DNA of 64,000 nt from Streptomyces parvulus (GTDB lineage Bacteria > Actinomycetota > Actinomycetes > Streptomycetales > Streptomycetaceae). A program made the translations under genes and the position numbers. Where the stretch lies: contig NZ_BMRX01000006.1 in the NCBI RefSeq assembly GCF_014648855.1, positions 310,001-374,000 of the forward strand, read 5' to 3'. Shown one piece after another: positions 35,526 through 45,088 of the stretch. A model generated the notes under the pieces. That model had not been told where the DNA came from, did not search any database, and was given only the letters and a program-made list of their open reading frames with translations. Every line of letters begins with the position of its first letter. The first letter of the stretch is position 1.

Positions 35526-36383
35526 CTACGGGAGGGTCAGGATCTCCGCGCCCGAGTCGGTCACCACCAGCGTGTGCTCGAACTGCGCCGTCCGCCTGCG
35601 GTCCTTCGTCACGACCGTCCAGCCGTCGTCCCACATGTCGTACTCGTGCGTGCCGAGCGTCAGCATCGGCTCGATGGTGAAGGTCATCCCGGGCTGGATG
35701 ACGGTGGTCGCGTGCGGGCTGTCGTAGTGCGGCACGATGAGGCCCGAGTGGAACGACGTGTTGATGCCGTGCCCCGTGAAGTCCCGCACCACCCCGTACC
35801 CGAAGCGCTTGGCGTACGACTCGATGACCCGGCCGATGATGTTGATCTGCCGGCCCGGCCGGACCGCCTTGATCGCGCGGGCCAGCGCCTCCCGGGTCCG
35901 CTCGACCAGCAGCCGGCTCTCCTCGTCCACGTCGCCGACCAGGTACGTCGCGTTGTTGTCGCCGTGCACGCCGCCGATGTACGCCGTCACGTCGAGGTTC
36001 ACGATGTCGCCGTCGCGCAGCACCGTGGAGTCCGGGATGCCGTGGCAGATCACCTCGTTGACCGAGCTGCACAGGGACTTGGGGAAGCCCCGGTAGCCCA
36101 GCGTCGACGGGTAGGCGCCGTGGTCGCACATGTACGCGTGCGCGACCCGGTCCAGCTCGTCCGTCGTCACGCCGGGCGCGATGAGCTTCGCGGCCTCCTC
36201 CATCGCCCGCGCCGCGATCCGCCCCGCCACGCGCATCGCCTCGACGGTCTCGGGCGTCTGCACCTCCGGGCCGGTGTACGGCGTCGGTGCGGGCTTTCCG
36301 ACGTACTCGGGCCGGCGGATGTTTCCGGGCACGGAACGGGTGGGGGACAGTTCCCCTGGAACGAGCAGCGACTGGCCAGACAT
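35526..36383 (-). CDS. map: Methionine aminopeptidase, type I
   Basis: 285-residue metalloenzyme that removes initiator Met. Ligands are visible in [18 protein letters not shown] (two Asp), GHGINTSFH (His), TIEPML (Glu) and FEHTLVV (Glu), and NEVICHGIP holds the substrate His. The N-terminal 40-residue extension with [12 protein letters not shown] is typical of the actinobacterial MapA/B forms. ATG 36383 has TAGACT 7 nt upstream and no Shine-Dalgarno, so it is probably leaderless. Confidence 0.93.
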   Translation of the reverse strand: MSGQSLLVPGELSPTRSVPGNIRRPEYVGKPAPTPYTGPEVQTPETVEAMRVAGRIAARAMEEAAKLIAPGVTTDELDRVAHAYMCDHGAYPSTLGYRGFPKSLCSSVNEVICHGIPDSTVLRDGDIVNLDVTAYIGGVHGDNNATYLVGDVDEESRLLVERTREALARAIKAVRPGRQINIIGRVIESYAKRFGYGVVRDFTGHGINTSFHSGLIVPHYDSPHATTVIQPGMTFTIEPMLTLGTHEYDMWDDGWTVVTKDRRRTAQFEHTLVVTDSGAEILTLP

Positions 36384-36441
36384 GCCGAGGAGTCTAACCA
36401 GCGGGCTTGGGGGAACATGTCGGTGGCGAGAGGAGCTGGTC

Positions 36442-36672
36442 ATGGCCCTGTTCAAGAAGCGCACGGTCGGCAAGCCGGGCGAGTGGTACTACTGCCTGGA
36501 GCACAAGAAGGTGGAGGAGGGCCCGGAGTGCCCGGCGAAGGACCGGTTCGGGCCGTACGCCTCCCGCGCCGAGGCCGAGCACGCGATGCGGACGGCGCGC
36601 GAGCGCAACCTCGAATGGGAGAACGACCCCAAGTGGCACGACGCCCCGGCGGGCCGTCCCGACGACGAGTGA
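36442..36672 (+). CDS. Small conserved protein, 76 aa, unknown function
   Basis: Hydrophilic protein starting [18 protein letters not shown], with two Cys (YYCLEHKK and [10 protein letters not shown]) and a [22 protein letters not shown] helix. ATG 36442 follows GAGAGGAG. It is divergent from map across 58 nt. Trp/Glu-rich C-terminus. No function known to me. Confidence 0.8.
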   Translation: MALFKKRTVGKPGEWYYCLEHKKVEEGPECPAKDRFGPYASRAEAEHAMRTARERNLEWENDPKWHDAPAGRPDDE

Positions 36673-36704
36673 CCGGGCCCCGGCGCCACCGGCCCGGGAT
36701 CTGA

Positions 36705-38024
36705 TCACGTGGTGCCCGGCGTGCGGGCGGCCGCGCGTCTCTCGCGCAGCCGCACCGCGTGCTCGTTGGTCCGGGCGTCGTACGTCATCATCGTCGGCAG
36801 GCACAGCGCCAGCAGCCCCACCGCGCCCGCGCACAGCAGCCCGCCCGACCACACCGACGCCCGCACCCCGGCGAGCGCGGCCGTGCCGCCCGCCCGGACC
36901 TGGCCCAGCTGCGGGCCCACGGAGTACGACAGCAGCTCGATGCCCGCGAGCCGACCGCGCAGCTCGTCCGGGATGGTCTGGTTCCACATCGCGCTGCGGA
37001 AGACGCCGCTGACCATGTCGCAGGCGCCGGCCAGGACGAAGCACCCCAGCACCAGCCACACGTTCCCGGCGACCCCCGCGGCGGCGATCGCCACACCCCA
37101 GCCGGCCGCCGCCAGCACCACCATCCGCCCGTGCCGGTGCACCCGCGACGTCCACCCGCTGCTCAGGCTCACCAGCAGCGACCCCGCCGGGATCGCCGCG
37201 TACATCAGCCCCAGCGACCACTCCGCGTCCAGCTCGTCCGCCAGGAACGGCAGCACCGCGAGCGGCATCGCCAGGAACATCGCCGCCAGGTCGACCGCGT
37301 ACGTGCCCAGCAGCTCCTTGCGGCTCCACGCGTACCGGGCGCCCTCGGCGATCGCCGCCCACGACGGCTTCGCCGCCTCGTGCGAGGCGGGCGCGGAGGC
37401 GAGGCCCACCACCAGGCCCACGGAGGCGAGGAAGGTGACCAGGTCCACCGCGTACGCCCAGCCGAGGCCGGCGTACGCCACCACCACACCGGCCAGCGCC
37501 GGCCCGGCGATCCCGCCGACCTGCCAGCGCAGCGCGTTCAGCGAGGCGGCGGCCGGCAGGTGCTCGTGGGCGACGATCCGCGGGATCAGCGCGTCCAGGG
37601 CGGGGCGCTGGACCGCGCCGAGCGCCGAGGTGAGCGCGGCGATCACGTAGAGCGGCCACACGGCGGGGCTCGGCATCAGCGAGTTGACCAGCAGCGCCGC
37701 GCACAGCACGCCCTGGCCGGCCTCCGTCCACACGATCAGCTTCCGCTTGTCCCAGGCGTCGGCCAGCGCGCCGCCGTACAGCCCGAACACCACCAGCGGC
37801 ACCAGCTCCACGGCGCCGATCGCACCCACCGCCGCCGCGGACCCGGTCAGCTCCTTGATCTGCACCGGCAGCGCGACGAAGGTCAGGAAGCTCCCGAAGG
37901 TCGTGATCAGCCCGGCGACCCAGAGCCGCCGGAAGTCCCGGGAGGCCCGCCAGGGAGAGAGGTCGGGCAGCAGGGCACGCAGCCCGGTGGGCACGTCGGC
38001 GGAGACGGGGGAGGCTTCGGTCAC
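36705..38024 (-). CDS. MFS transporter, EntS-like
   Basis: 12-helix major-facilitator exporter, 439 residues. FRRLWVAGLITTFGSFLTFVALPVQ and GALADAWDKRKLIVWTEAGQG resemble the EntS/ enterobactin-exporter-like MFS_3 group. Substrate unknown; that group also contains many drug and metabolite exporters. The start is GTG 38024 without a clear ribosome site. Its C-terminus converges on the 36442 gene (32 nt apart). Confidence 0.85.
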   Translation of the reverse strand: MTEASPVSADVPTGLRALLPDLSPWRASRDFRRLWVAGLITTFGSFLTFVALPVQIKELTGSAAAVGAIGAVELVPLVVFGLYGGALADAWDKRKLIVWTEAGQGVLCAALLVNSLMPSPAVWPLYVIAALTSALGAVQRPALDALIPRIVAHEHLPAAASLNALRWQVGGIAGPALAGVVVAYAGLGWAYAVDLVTFLASVGLVVGLASAPASHEAAKPSWAAIAEGARYAWSRKELLGTYAVDLAAMFLAMPLAVLPFLADELDAEWSLGLMYAAIPAGSLLVSLSSGWTSRVHRHGRMVVLAAAGWGVAIAAAGVAGNVWLVLGCFVLAGACDMVSGVFRSAMWNQTIPDELRGRLAGIELLSYSVGPQLGQVRAGGTAALAGVRASVWSGGLLCAGAVGLLALCLPTMMTYDARTNEHAVRLRERRAAARTPGTT

Positions 38025-38126
38025 GAGGAGTCATCGTCGGGCCGGGCGGAGAACGACGGCAACCGGTTTTCGCCGGGCCCGGCACGCCCGCGGGAGGCCG
38101 GGAGCGGCGCCCTCGCCCGCCGGGCC

Positions 38127-38741
38127 TCACCAGCCGGGCGGAGGCGGGGCCGTCAGGTGGTCGGCCAGGCGGGAGAGGCGGTCCCGGAAGCGGCGCCGGC
38201 CGCGGGGCTGCGGCACCGCGTTCTCGCCCGCCGCCGCGCTGACCAGGTGCTGCACCGTGTCCAGGTCCAGCTCGGCGCCGTCCGGCACGGTCAGCGCCTC
38301 GTGCGCCATCGCCGTCAGCTCCCGCTCGCCCGGGCCGCGGTCGGTGCCCAGCGACAGCACCGTCGCACCCGCCCGGCGGGCGTCGTGCACCCGTTCCAGG
38401 AGCGGGGCTCCCGGCTCGTCCGGCGTCACCACCAGCAGCGTCTCCCCGCGCCCGGCCGCCGCCAGCCGGCCGAGCCCCACCGCCAGATGCGGCGGATCCG
38501 CGGGCCGCGCGCCGTGCCGCACCAGCGTGGGCGCCAGCGCGGGCGTCCCCGACCAGGCGGCCTCGTCCACCAGGTGCGCGGCGAGATGCCAGGGCTCGTG
38601 CTCGGCGGTGCCCACGAGCAGCAGCCCGCCCCCGTGCGGGACCACCGACCCCCGCAGCGCCCCGGCGAACCTCCGGGTGGCCCCCAGCCACTCGGTCCCG
38701 GCGAGCACTTCCCGCAGCAGCGCGACCCGTACGGCGTCCAT
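38127..38741 (-). CDS. Uncharacterised protein, possibly SIS-like, 204 aa
   Basis: Alternating strand/helix pattern with GGGLLLVGTAEHEPWHLAAHLVDEA, GETLLVVTPDEPGAPLLERVHDARRAGATVLSLG and a C-terminal Arg-rich tail. This order (strand, Thr/Asp turn, helix, strand ending in Gly) resembles the SIS phosphosugar-binding fold, but the match is by eye only. ATG 38741; ribosome site not obvious. Upstream of the MFS gene on the same strand (102-nt gap). Confidence 0.6.
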   Translation of the reverse strand: MDAVRVALLREVLAGTEWLGATRRFAGALRGSVVPHGGGLLLVGTAEHEPWHLAAHLVDEAAWSGTPALAPTLVRHGARPADPPHLAVGLGRLAAAGRGETLLVVTPDEPGAPLLERVHDARRAGATVLSLGTDRGPGERELTAMAHEALTVPDGAELDLDTVQHLVSAAAGENAVPQPRGRRRFRDRLSRLADHLTAPPPPGW

Positions 38742-38883
38742 GCGACCGCATCCTGCCGCAACCCGGCCCGCCCGGTCCGGCGTTCGCCCCGGATTCGCCC
38801 GACCCGGGGACCCGGGGGCCGGCCCGCCCCCGGCGCCGGGACCCGTACGGCCCTCGTGACCGGCGCGGACGTAGGGTCGGCCC

Positions 38884-39591
38884 ATGACCTCTACCGACAG
38901 TGCCGCACAGAAGGCCCCCGCCAAGGACCCCTGGGACCTGCCCGACGTCTCCGGGCTGGTCGTGGGCGTGCTCGGCGGCACCGGCCCCCAGGGCAAGGGC
39001 CTCGCGTACCGCCTCGCCAAGGCCGGCCAGCGGGTGATCATCGGCTCGCGCGCCGCCGAACGCGCCGAGGCCGCCGCCGCCGAACTCGGCCACGGGGTCG
39101 AGGGCGCCGACAACGCCGAGACCGCCCGCCGCAGCGACGTCGTGATCGTCGCCGTGCCCTGGGAGGGCCACGGCAAGACCCTGGAGTCCCTGCGCGGGGA
39201 ACTGGCCGGCAAGCTCGTCGTCGACTGCGTCAACCCGCTCGGCTTCGACAAGAAGGGCGCCTACGCCCTCAAGCCCGAGGAGGGCAGCGCCGCCGAGCAG
39301 GCCGCCGCCCTGCTGCCGGACAGCAGGGTCACCGCCGCCTTCCACCACCTCTCGGCCGTCCTCCTCCAGGACCCGGAGATCGACGAGATCGACACCGACG
39401 TGATGGTGCTCGGCGAGGAGCGCGCCGACGTGGAGACCGTGCAGGCCCTCGCCGGACGCATCCCCGGCATGCGCGGCATCTTCGCCGGCCGTCTGCGCAA
39501 CGCGCACCAGGTCGAGTCCCTGGTCGCCAACCTGATCTCCGTCAACCGCCGCTACAAGGCGCACGCCGGGCTCCGCGTCACGGACGTATGA
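38884..39591 (+). CDS. npdG: NADPH:coenzyme F420 oxidoreductase
   Basis: 235-residue Rossmann enzyme that exchanges hydride between NADPH and the deazaflavin F420. The nucleotide loop VVGVLGGTGPQGKGLAYRLA, IGSR for NADPH phosphate, and AFHHLSAVLLQDP match the F420-dependent NADP reductase family (NPDG). ATG 38884 has TAGGGT 6 nt upstream, so it is leaderless. The N-terminal 25-residue extension is usual in Streptomyces. Confidence 0.9.
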   Translation: MTSTDSAAQKAPAKDPWDLPDVSGLVVGVLGGTGPQGKGLAYRLAKAGQRVIIGSRAAERAEAAAAELGHGVEGADNAETARRSDVVIVAVPWEGHGKTLESLRGELAGKLVVDCVNPLGFDKKGAYALKPEEGSAAEQAAALLPDSRVTAAFHHLSAVLLQDPEIDEIDTDVMVLGEERADVETVQALAGRIPGMRGIFAGRLRNAHQVESLVANLISVNRRYKAHAGLRVTDV

Positions 39592-39667
39592 GGCGATGGG
39601 GGACACTGGTGGGAGCCGCGGTACCCCCGCGCCACCCGCACGTGTCCCCCCGACAGGAGCCAGCCCC

Positions 39668-39856
39668 ATGCCCCGCCTCGCCCTCTACGCCTTGGTCGTC
39701 TGCGTCCTCGCGGTGACCGCCGCCGTCGTCTCCTTCGTGCAGGGCAGCGTGCTGATCGGCGTCGTGTGGGTGCTGCTGTCGGGGCTCTCGTCGAACATGT
39801 GCTGGTACTACGTCAAGCGCGGCCGGGACACCCGCCGGCAGTCCGCCACGGGCTGA
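39668..39856 (+). CDS. Small membrane protein, 62 aa
   Basis: Two hydrophobic helices (LALYALVVCVLAVTAAVVSF and VLIGVVWVLLSGLSSNMCWY) and a basic tail VKRGRDTRR. ATG 39668 has GGAG about 9 nt upstream. Convergent with the metalloprotease gene. Function unknown. Confidence 0.75.
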   Translation: MPRLALYALVVCVLAVTAAVVSFVQGSVLIGVVWVLLSGLSSNMCWYYVKRGRDTRRQSATG

Positions 39857-39863
39857 GCGGCCC

Positions 39864-40661
39864 TCACCCGCCGACCGCGCACAGCTCGTCGGTCTGCCAG
39901 AAGCGGTACAGCTCGAAGCCGCAGTACGTGTCGATCTCGCCGATCCCCAGCCCGCGCAGGATCGCGTCGATGGCGTCGAAGAACACCCCGTTGACGGCCG
40001 GGATCCACAGCAGCGCGAACACGATCAGCAGCCCGAACGGCGCGAGCGGCTCCACCTGCCGCCGCACGTTGTACGACAGCCAGGGCTCGATCACCCCGTA
40101 GCCGTCCAGGCCGGGCACCGGCAGGAAGTTCAGGATCGCGGCCGTCACCTGGAGCAGCGCCAGGAAGGCCAGCGCCAGCCGGAAGTCCCGCGGCACCCCG
40201 TCCAGCGCGTCCAGCCAGAACGGCGCCGTGCACACCACCGCGAACAGCACGTTCGTCAGCGGGCCCGCGGCCGAGATCAGACTGTGCCGCCACCGCCCCC
40301 GGATCCGCCCGCGCTCGATGAAGACGGCACCGCCGGGCAGCCCGATCCCGCCCATGATCACGAACAGCACGGGCAGCACGATGCTCAGCAGCGCGTGGGT
40401 GTACTTGACCGGGTTCAGCGTGAGGTAGCCCTTGGCGCCGACCGAGATGTCGCCGCTGTGCAGCGCGGTGCGGGCGTGCGCGTACTCGTGCAGACACAGC
40501 GAGACGACCCACGCGGCCGTCACGAACAGGAACACGGCGAGCCCCTGCTGCTCGGCGAACCCGGTCCAGGTGGCCCACCCCGTGACGGCGGCCACGGCGA
40601 CGATCCCGAGGAAGACGGGACTGATCCGCCGGTCACTGGGGCGGGCGGTGGCGGTGGACAT
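39864..40661 (-). CDS. Site-2-type (M50) membrane metalloprotease
   Basis: 265-residue intramembrane zinc protease of the short M50 type. The zinc motif HEYAHA is near residue 58 within a helix. The third ligand motif is FLPVPGLDGYG near 185, and there are six hydrophobic segments. There is no PDZ domain, unlike RseP, so it belongs to the small regulated-intramembrane-proteolysis or M50B-like group; substrate unknown. ATG 40661 follows GGAG. Confidence 0.88.
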   Translation of the reverse strand: MSTATARPSDRRISPVFLGIVAVAAVTGWATWTGFAEQQGLAVFLFVTAAWVVSLCLHEYAHARTALHSGDISVGAKGYLTLNPVKYTHALLSIVLPVLFVIMGGIGLPGGAVFIERGRIRGRWRHSLISAAGPLTNVLFAVVCTAPFWLDALDGVPRDFRLALAFLALLQVTAAILNFLPVPGLDGYGVIEPWLSYNVRRQVEPLAPFGLLIVFALLWIPAVNGVFFDAIDAILRGLGIGEIDTYCGFELYRFWQTDELCAVGG

Positions 40662-40864
40662 GGGACTCCTGACTCTCGGACGCGCGCGACGCTGCGGGAC
40701 GGCGGGACTGCCCGACCGTACCGGGCGCACGGGGAGAACGTCTCGCGGGCGGCGGCCGGTTCCGGCGCGGCCGATCCGAGGCCGACCGGCGCCCCGCGGG
40801 CCGGCCACGCCGTGCCGCCAAAACCCCGTGACCGGGCGAGACGGCAGCAGGGACAATGGGGCCC

Positions 40865-43800
40865 GTGCGCTACCGCATCCTCGGCACCACCCAGGTACTC
40901 CGCCCCGACGGCACGGCCGTCCCGCTCGGCGGGGCACGGCTGCGTGCGCTGCTGACCGTGCTCGCGCTCAGGGCCGGCCGCGCCGTGCCCGCGGGGCTGC
41001 TGGTGGAGGAGGTGTGGGGCGGGGACCCGCCCGCCGACGCGACGGGAGCCCTCCAGGCACTGGTCGGCCGGCTGCGCCGGGCGATCGGCGCGCAGGCGGT
41101 CGCCTCGGCCGACGGCGGGTACCGGCTCACCGCCGCACCGGACGACGTCGACCTGCACCGCTTCGACCGGCTCGTCGGCGAGGGAGCCCGCGCGCTGGCC
41201 GACGGCGACCCGGCCAAGGCGGCCGTGCCGCTCGACGACGCCCTCGCCCTGTGGCGCGGCCCCGCCCTCGCCGACCTGCCCGACCGCACCGCCGAGGCCG
41301 CCCGCTGGGAGACCCGGCACCTGGACGCCCTGCGGGCCCGGCACACCGCCGCCCTGGACCTCGGCGAGGCCGAGCGCTCCCTGCCCGAACTGACGGCGCT
41401 GTGCGACGCCCGTCCCCTGGACGAACCGCTCCAGGCGCTGCGGCTGCGCGCCCTGCGCGACACCGGCCGCACCGCCGAGGCCCTGGCCGCCTACGCGTCC
41501 GTACGGCACCTGCTCGCGGACCGGCTCGGCACCGACCCGGGGCCGGGACTGCGCGCCCTGCACGGGGAGCTGCTCGCGCCCGGGGAACCGGTTGGGCCAC
41601 CCGCGCCCTCCGGCTCCCGGCCCGCGCCCGCCGAGGGGGCGGCGCCACCCGCGTCCCCCGGCTCCCGGCCAGCGCCCGCCGAGGCCCCTCGCGCCCCCGC
41701 GCCCCGCCGCCGGGGCAACCTCCGTGCCCGGCTCACCTCCTTCGTCGGCCGTGACGCCGACATCGAATCCCTGCGCGCCGATCTCGCGACCGCCCGGCTG
41801 GTCACGCTCCTCGGGCCCGGCGGCGCCGGCAAGACCCGCCTCTCGCAGGAGGCCGCCGAGGGCGCCGGGGACACCGCACCCGACGGCGTCTGGCTCGCCG
41901 AACTGGCACCCGTCGACGACCCCGACGCCGTACCGGAGGCCGTGCTGACCGCGCTCGGCGCCCGCGAGACCGTGCTGTACGGCGCCGGTGCCGAGGAGAT
42001 GCGGGCCGCCGGCGCCGAACGGCCGGCCACCGCCGTGGAGCGCCTCGTCGAGCACTGCGGCCGCCGCCGCATGCTCATCGTCCTCGACAACTGCGAGCAC
42101 GTCGTCGACGCCGCCGCCCGCCTCACCGAGGAACTGCTCGCCCGCTGCCCGCACCTCACCGTCCTCGCCACCAGCCGCGAACCGCTCGGCGTGCCGGGCG
42201 AGTCGCTGCGCCCGGTGGAGCCGCTGCCCGAGCCGGCCGCGCTCCGGCTCCTCGCCGACCGGGGCGTCGCCGCCCGCCCCGGCTTCCGGCCCGACGCCGA
42301 CGAGGACACCGCCGCCGCCTGTGCCGAGATCTGCCGGCGCCTGGACGGACTGCCGCTGGCCATCGAACTGGCCGCCGCCCGGCTGCGCATGCTCACCCCG
42401 CGGCAGATCGCGGACCGCCTCGACGACCGGTTCCGCCTGCTCAGCTCCGGCAGCCGCACCGTCCTGCCCCGCCAGCAGACCCTGCGCGCGGTCGTCGACT
42501 GGTCCTGGGACCTGCTCGACGCGGCCGAGCGGGAGGTGCTGGGCCGGCTCTCCGTCTTCGCCGGCGGCTGCGACCTCACCGCCGCCGAGGCCGTGTGCGG
42601 GCCCGCCGCCCTGGACGCCCTCGGCTCCCTCGTCGACAAGTCGCTCGTGGTGGCCGCCCCCGTGACCGACCGGCAGACCGGCGAGGAGATGCGCTACCGG
42701 CTCCTGGAGACCGTCGCCGAGTACGCGGGCGAACGCCTCGACGAGGCCGGCGGCCGCGCCGCCGCCGAACGCGCGCACCTGACGCACTACCGCGAGTTCG
42801 CCCGTACGACGGACCCGCTGCTGCGCGGCCCGCACCAGCTCGCCGCCATCGAGCGGCTGGAGCGGGAGTACGAGAACGTGCGCACCGCCCTGCGCCACGC
42901 CATCGCCGACCGCGACGAGCAGGAGGCGCTGTGCCTCTCCCTGTCCCTGGTCTGGTACTGGCAGATGCGCGACCTGCGGGTGGAGGCGCGGAACTGGTTC
43001 GTCGAGATCATGGCCCTCGGCCCCGACCCCTTCACCGAACCGGTCCGCCCCGCCCGGCCGGTGTGGGAGCGCTGCACCGCCGCCCCGCCGCCGATGACCG
43101 GAGAGACCCTCGCCGAGGCCCGGCGCGGGGCGCATCTCGCCCATCTGGCCTGTATGGACACGGAACTGGACGCCTGGCAGCGGCCCGCCGCGCAGAGCAA
43201 GCTGCGGATCATCGCGGCGACGTACGAGCCGGGCATGCCGCAGACCTGCCGCAGCCCCGGTGTGCTCTGGTTCTTCGCCGTGCTCCTCGCCGGGGACGTC
43301 AAGCGGCTGCGCGAGATCCAGGACGCCACCGTGCGGACCTGCCGGGAGACGCCGGGTTACGAGTGGGAGCTGGCCGGCGCCCTCCAGATGCGCGCCAACA
43401 TGCTGGCCAACCGCACCGACTGGGCGGGCGACGCCACCCGCGACGCCGACGAGTCGCTGGAGATCTACGGCCGCCTCGGCGACGCCTGGGGCATGGCCGA
43501 GGCCCTCTCGGGGCGGGCGGAGGCCCGGGAGCGCACCGGTGAGTTCCAGCTCGCCGCCGCCGACTACCGGTTGGCCGCGGAACACGCCGAGCGGCTCGGC
43601 GCGCACGCCCAGGTGGACGTTCTCGACGCCCGGCTCGGCAGCGTGCTGGTGGAGGCGGGTGACCCGGAGGAGGGCGAGCGCATCCTGCGGGACGTGATCG
43701 AGCGGACGCGGGGCACCGGTCACAACGGCGCGATGCCCGCCGCCCGCCTGCATCTGGCCGGCCGGCTCGGCATGACCGGCCGCACCGCCGAGGCGGGTGA

Positions 43801-44239
43801 GCAACTGCGCCTGCTCCGCGAGGAGTTCGGCATCTCCCATTTCGTGGTCTTCGACGCGTTCATCCTCGCCGCGGAGGCCTGGCTCGCCACGCTGGAGGAC
43901 CGGCACGAGGAGTGCCTGGCCAAGGTCAGGAGATCGCTGGAGCGCGTCGACGACCCGCTGTCCACGGCCATCGCACCGCACATGGGGTCGTCCTTCCTGA
44001 CCATCGCCGCGATGGCGCTGGCCCGGGTGGACGGCGGGCACCGCGCCGCGGACGGAGCGCGGTGCATCGGTGCCGCCGACGCGCTGCTGCCGCCCGGCCA
44101 CGTGGCGTACGGCATGGAGCGGGACGCGCGCATGTGGGCCGTCGAGCGGGTCCGCGCGGTGCTCGGCGCCGAGGCGTACGAGGCCGGGTACGCCGAGGGC
44201 GGCGGCCTCTCCCTGGAGGAGGCCGCCGCCCTGGTGTGA
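40865..44239 (+). CDS. SARP/AfsR-like regulator with BTAD, NB-ARC-type ATPase and TPR-like C-terminus
   Basis: 1124 residues. OmpR-type winged helix (1-95, RYRILGTTQVLRPDG), BTAD domain (100-245), Pro/Ala linker with a duplicated SGSRPAPAE/PGSRPAPAE unit, and a STAND ATPase with Walker A LLGPGGAGKTRLS and Walker B RMLIVLDNCEHV. A winged-helix and a long TPR-like helical region follow. AfsR-type proteins activate secondary-metabolism or export genes by binding phased direct repeats. GTG 40865 is chosen because GACAAT ends 7 nt upstream (leaderless); ATG 40856 is the alternative. It converges on the ABC transporter genes, whose promoter carries 11-bp-phased repeats. Confidence 0.9.
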   Translation: MRYRILGTTQVLRPDGTAVPLGGARLRALLTVLALRAGRAVPAGLLVEEVWGGDPPADATGALQALVGRLRRAIGAQAVASADGGYRLTAAPDDVDLHRFDRLVGEGARALADGDPAKAAVPLDDALALWRGPALADLPDRTAEAARWETRHLDALRARHTAALDLGEAERSLPELTALCDARPLDEPLQALRLRALRDTGRTAEALAAYASVRHLLADRLGTDPGPGLRALHGELLAPGEPVGPPAPSGSRPAPAEGAAPPASPGSRPAPAEAPRAPAPRRRGNLRARLTSFVGRDADIESLRADLATARLVTLLGPGGAGKTRLSQEAAEGAGDTAPDGVWLAELAPVDDPDAVPEAVLTALGARETVLYGAGAEEMRAAGAERPATAVERLVEHCGRRRMLIVLDNCEHVVDAAARLTEELLARCPHLTVLATSREPLGVPGESLRPVEPLPEPAALRLLADRGVAARPGFRPDADEDTAAACAEICRRLDGLPLAIELAAARLRMLTPRQIADRLDDRFRLLSSGSRTVLPRQQTLRAVVDWSWDLLDAAEREVLGRLSVFAGGCDLTAAEAVCGPAALDALGSLVDKSLVVAAPVTDRQTGEEMRYRLLETVAEYAGERLDEAGGRAAAERAHLTHYREFARTTDPLLRGPHQLAAIERLEREYENVRTALRHAIADRDEQEALCLSLSLVWYWQMRDLRVEARNWFVEIMALGPDPFTEPVRPARPVWERCTAAPPPMTGETLAEARRGAHLAHLACMDTELDAWQRPAAQSKLRIIAATYEPGMPQTCRSPGVLWFFAVLLAGDVKRLREIQDATVRTCRETPGYEWELAGALQMRANMLANRTDWAGDATRDADESLEIYGRLGDAWGMAEALSGRAEARERTGEFQLAAADYRLAAEHAERLGAHAQVDVLDARLGSVLVEAGDPEEGERILRDVIERTRGTGHNGAMPAARLHLAGRLGMTGRTAEAGEQLRLLREEFGISHFVVFDAFILAAEAWLATLEDRHEECLAKVRRSLERVDDPLSTAIAPHMGSSFLTIAAMALARVDGGHRAADGARCIGAADALLPPGHVAYGMERDARMWAVERVRAVLGAEAYEAGYAEGGGLSLEEAAALV

Positions 44240-44251
44240 CGGGTGCGCGGG

Positions 44252-45088
44252 TCAGCTCTTCGTACGGAACTTGTGGATGGCGACCGGCGCCATCACCGCC
44301 GTGATCGCCACCGACCAGCCGAGCGTGATCCACAGGTCGTGCGCGACCGGTCCGCCGACCATCAGTCCGCGCGCGGCGTCGGCCAGCGTGGACAGCGGGT
44401 TGTAGTCGGTGAAGGCCTGGAGCCAGCCCGGCATGGACTGCGGCGGCGCGAAGATCGAGGAGCCGAACTGGAGCGGGAACAGCACCAGGAAGCCCATCGC
44501 CTGCACCGACTGGGCGTTCTTCAGGATCACGCCGAGGGTGAGGAACACCCACATGATCGACGAGGCGAAGACCGCCGACAGCCCCACGGCCGCGAACAGT
44601 CCGGCCCAGTGGTCGATGTCGAAGCCCACCAGCACGGCGACGATCATCAGCACGGCGGTGGCGAACAGCATCCGCACCATCTCCACCGCGATCTTCGCGA
44701 AGAGCACCGAGCCGCGCCCGATGGGCAGCGAGCGGAAGCGGTCCATGACGCCGGAGTTGAAGTCCTGGCTGAAGCCGGTGCCGACGCCCTGCGACAGCGT
44801 CATGCTCATCATCGCGATCATGCCGGGGATCACGTACTGCACGTAGCCGTCCTGCCCGCCGCCCAGGGCCTGGCCGATCGACCCGCCGAAGACGTACACG
44901 AACAGCAGGGTGAAGACGACCGGCATCAGCAGCGCGTCGAACATCGACTCCGGGTCCTGCCGGATCCACAGCAGGTTGCGGCGGACCAGGGCACCGGTGT
45001 GGCGTACGTGGCCGCGCAGCGGGATGCGGGCGTCGTCCGCGGTGCCGGGGGCGGTGGTCGCGGTGACGGGGGCTGTGGTCGCGCTCAT
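44252..45088 (-). CDS. DrrB-type ABC transporter permease
   Basis: ABC-2 family membrane subunit, 278 residues with six helices, containing RNLLWIRQDPESMFDALLMPVVF and the family loop SVQAMGFLVLFPLQFGSSIFAP. It pairs with the ATPase gene by an ATGA overlap (45085-45088). Daunorubicin-resistance-like exporters of this type pump hydrophobic compounds or lipids. Its stop is 12 nt from the convergent SARP gene. Confidence 0.9.
   Translation of the reverse strand: MSATTAPVTATTAPGTADDARIPLRGHVRHTGALVRRNLLWIRQDPESMFDALLMPVVFTLLFVYVFGGSIGQALGGGQDGYVQYVIPGMIAMMSMTLSQGVGTGFSQDFNSGVMDRFRSLPIGRGSVLFAKIAVEMVRMLFATAVLMIVAVLVGFDIDHWAGLFAAVGLSAVFASSIMWVFLTLGVILKNAQSVQAMGFLVLFPLQFGSSIFAPPQSMPGWLQAFTDYNPLSTLADAARGLMVGGPVAHDLWITLGWSVAITAVMAPVAIHKFRTKS

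Noticed and set aside
40520..44101. 1193-codon minus-strand frame opposite the SARP gene
   Set aside because: Gly/Ala-rich antisense shadow of a gene with clear SARP/ATPase motifs on the plus strand.
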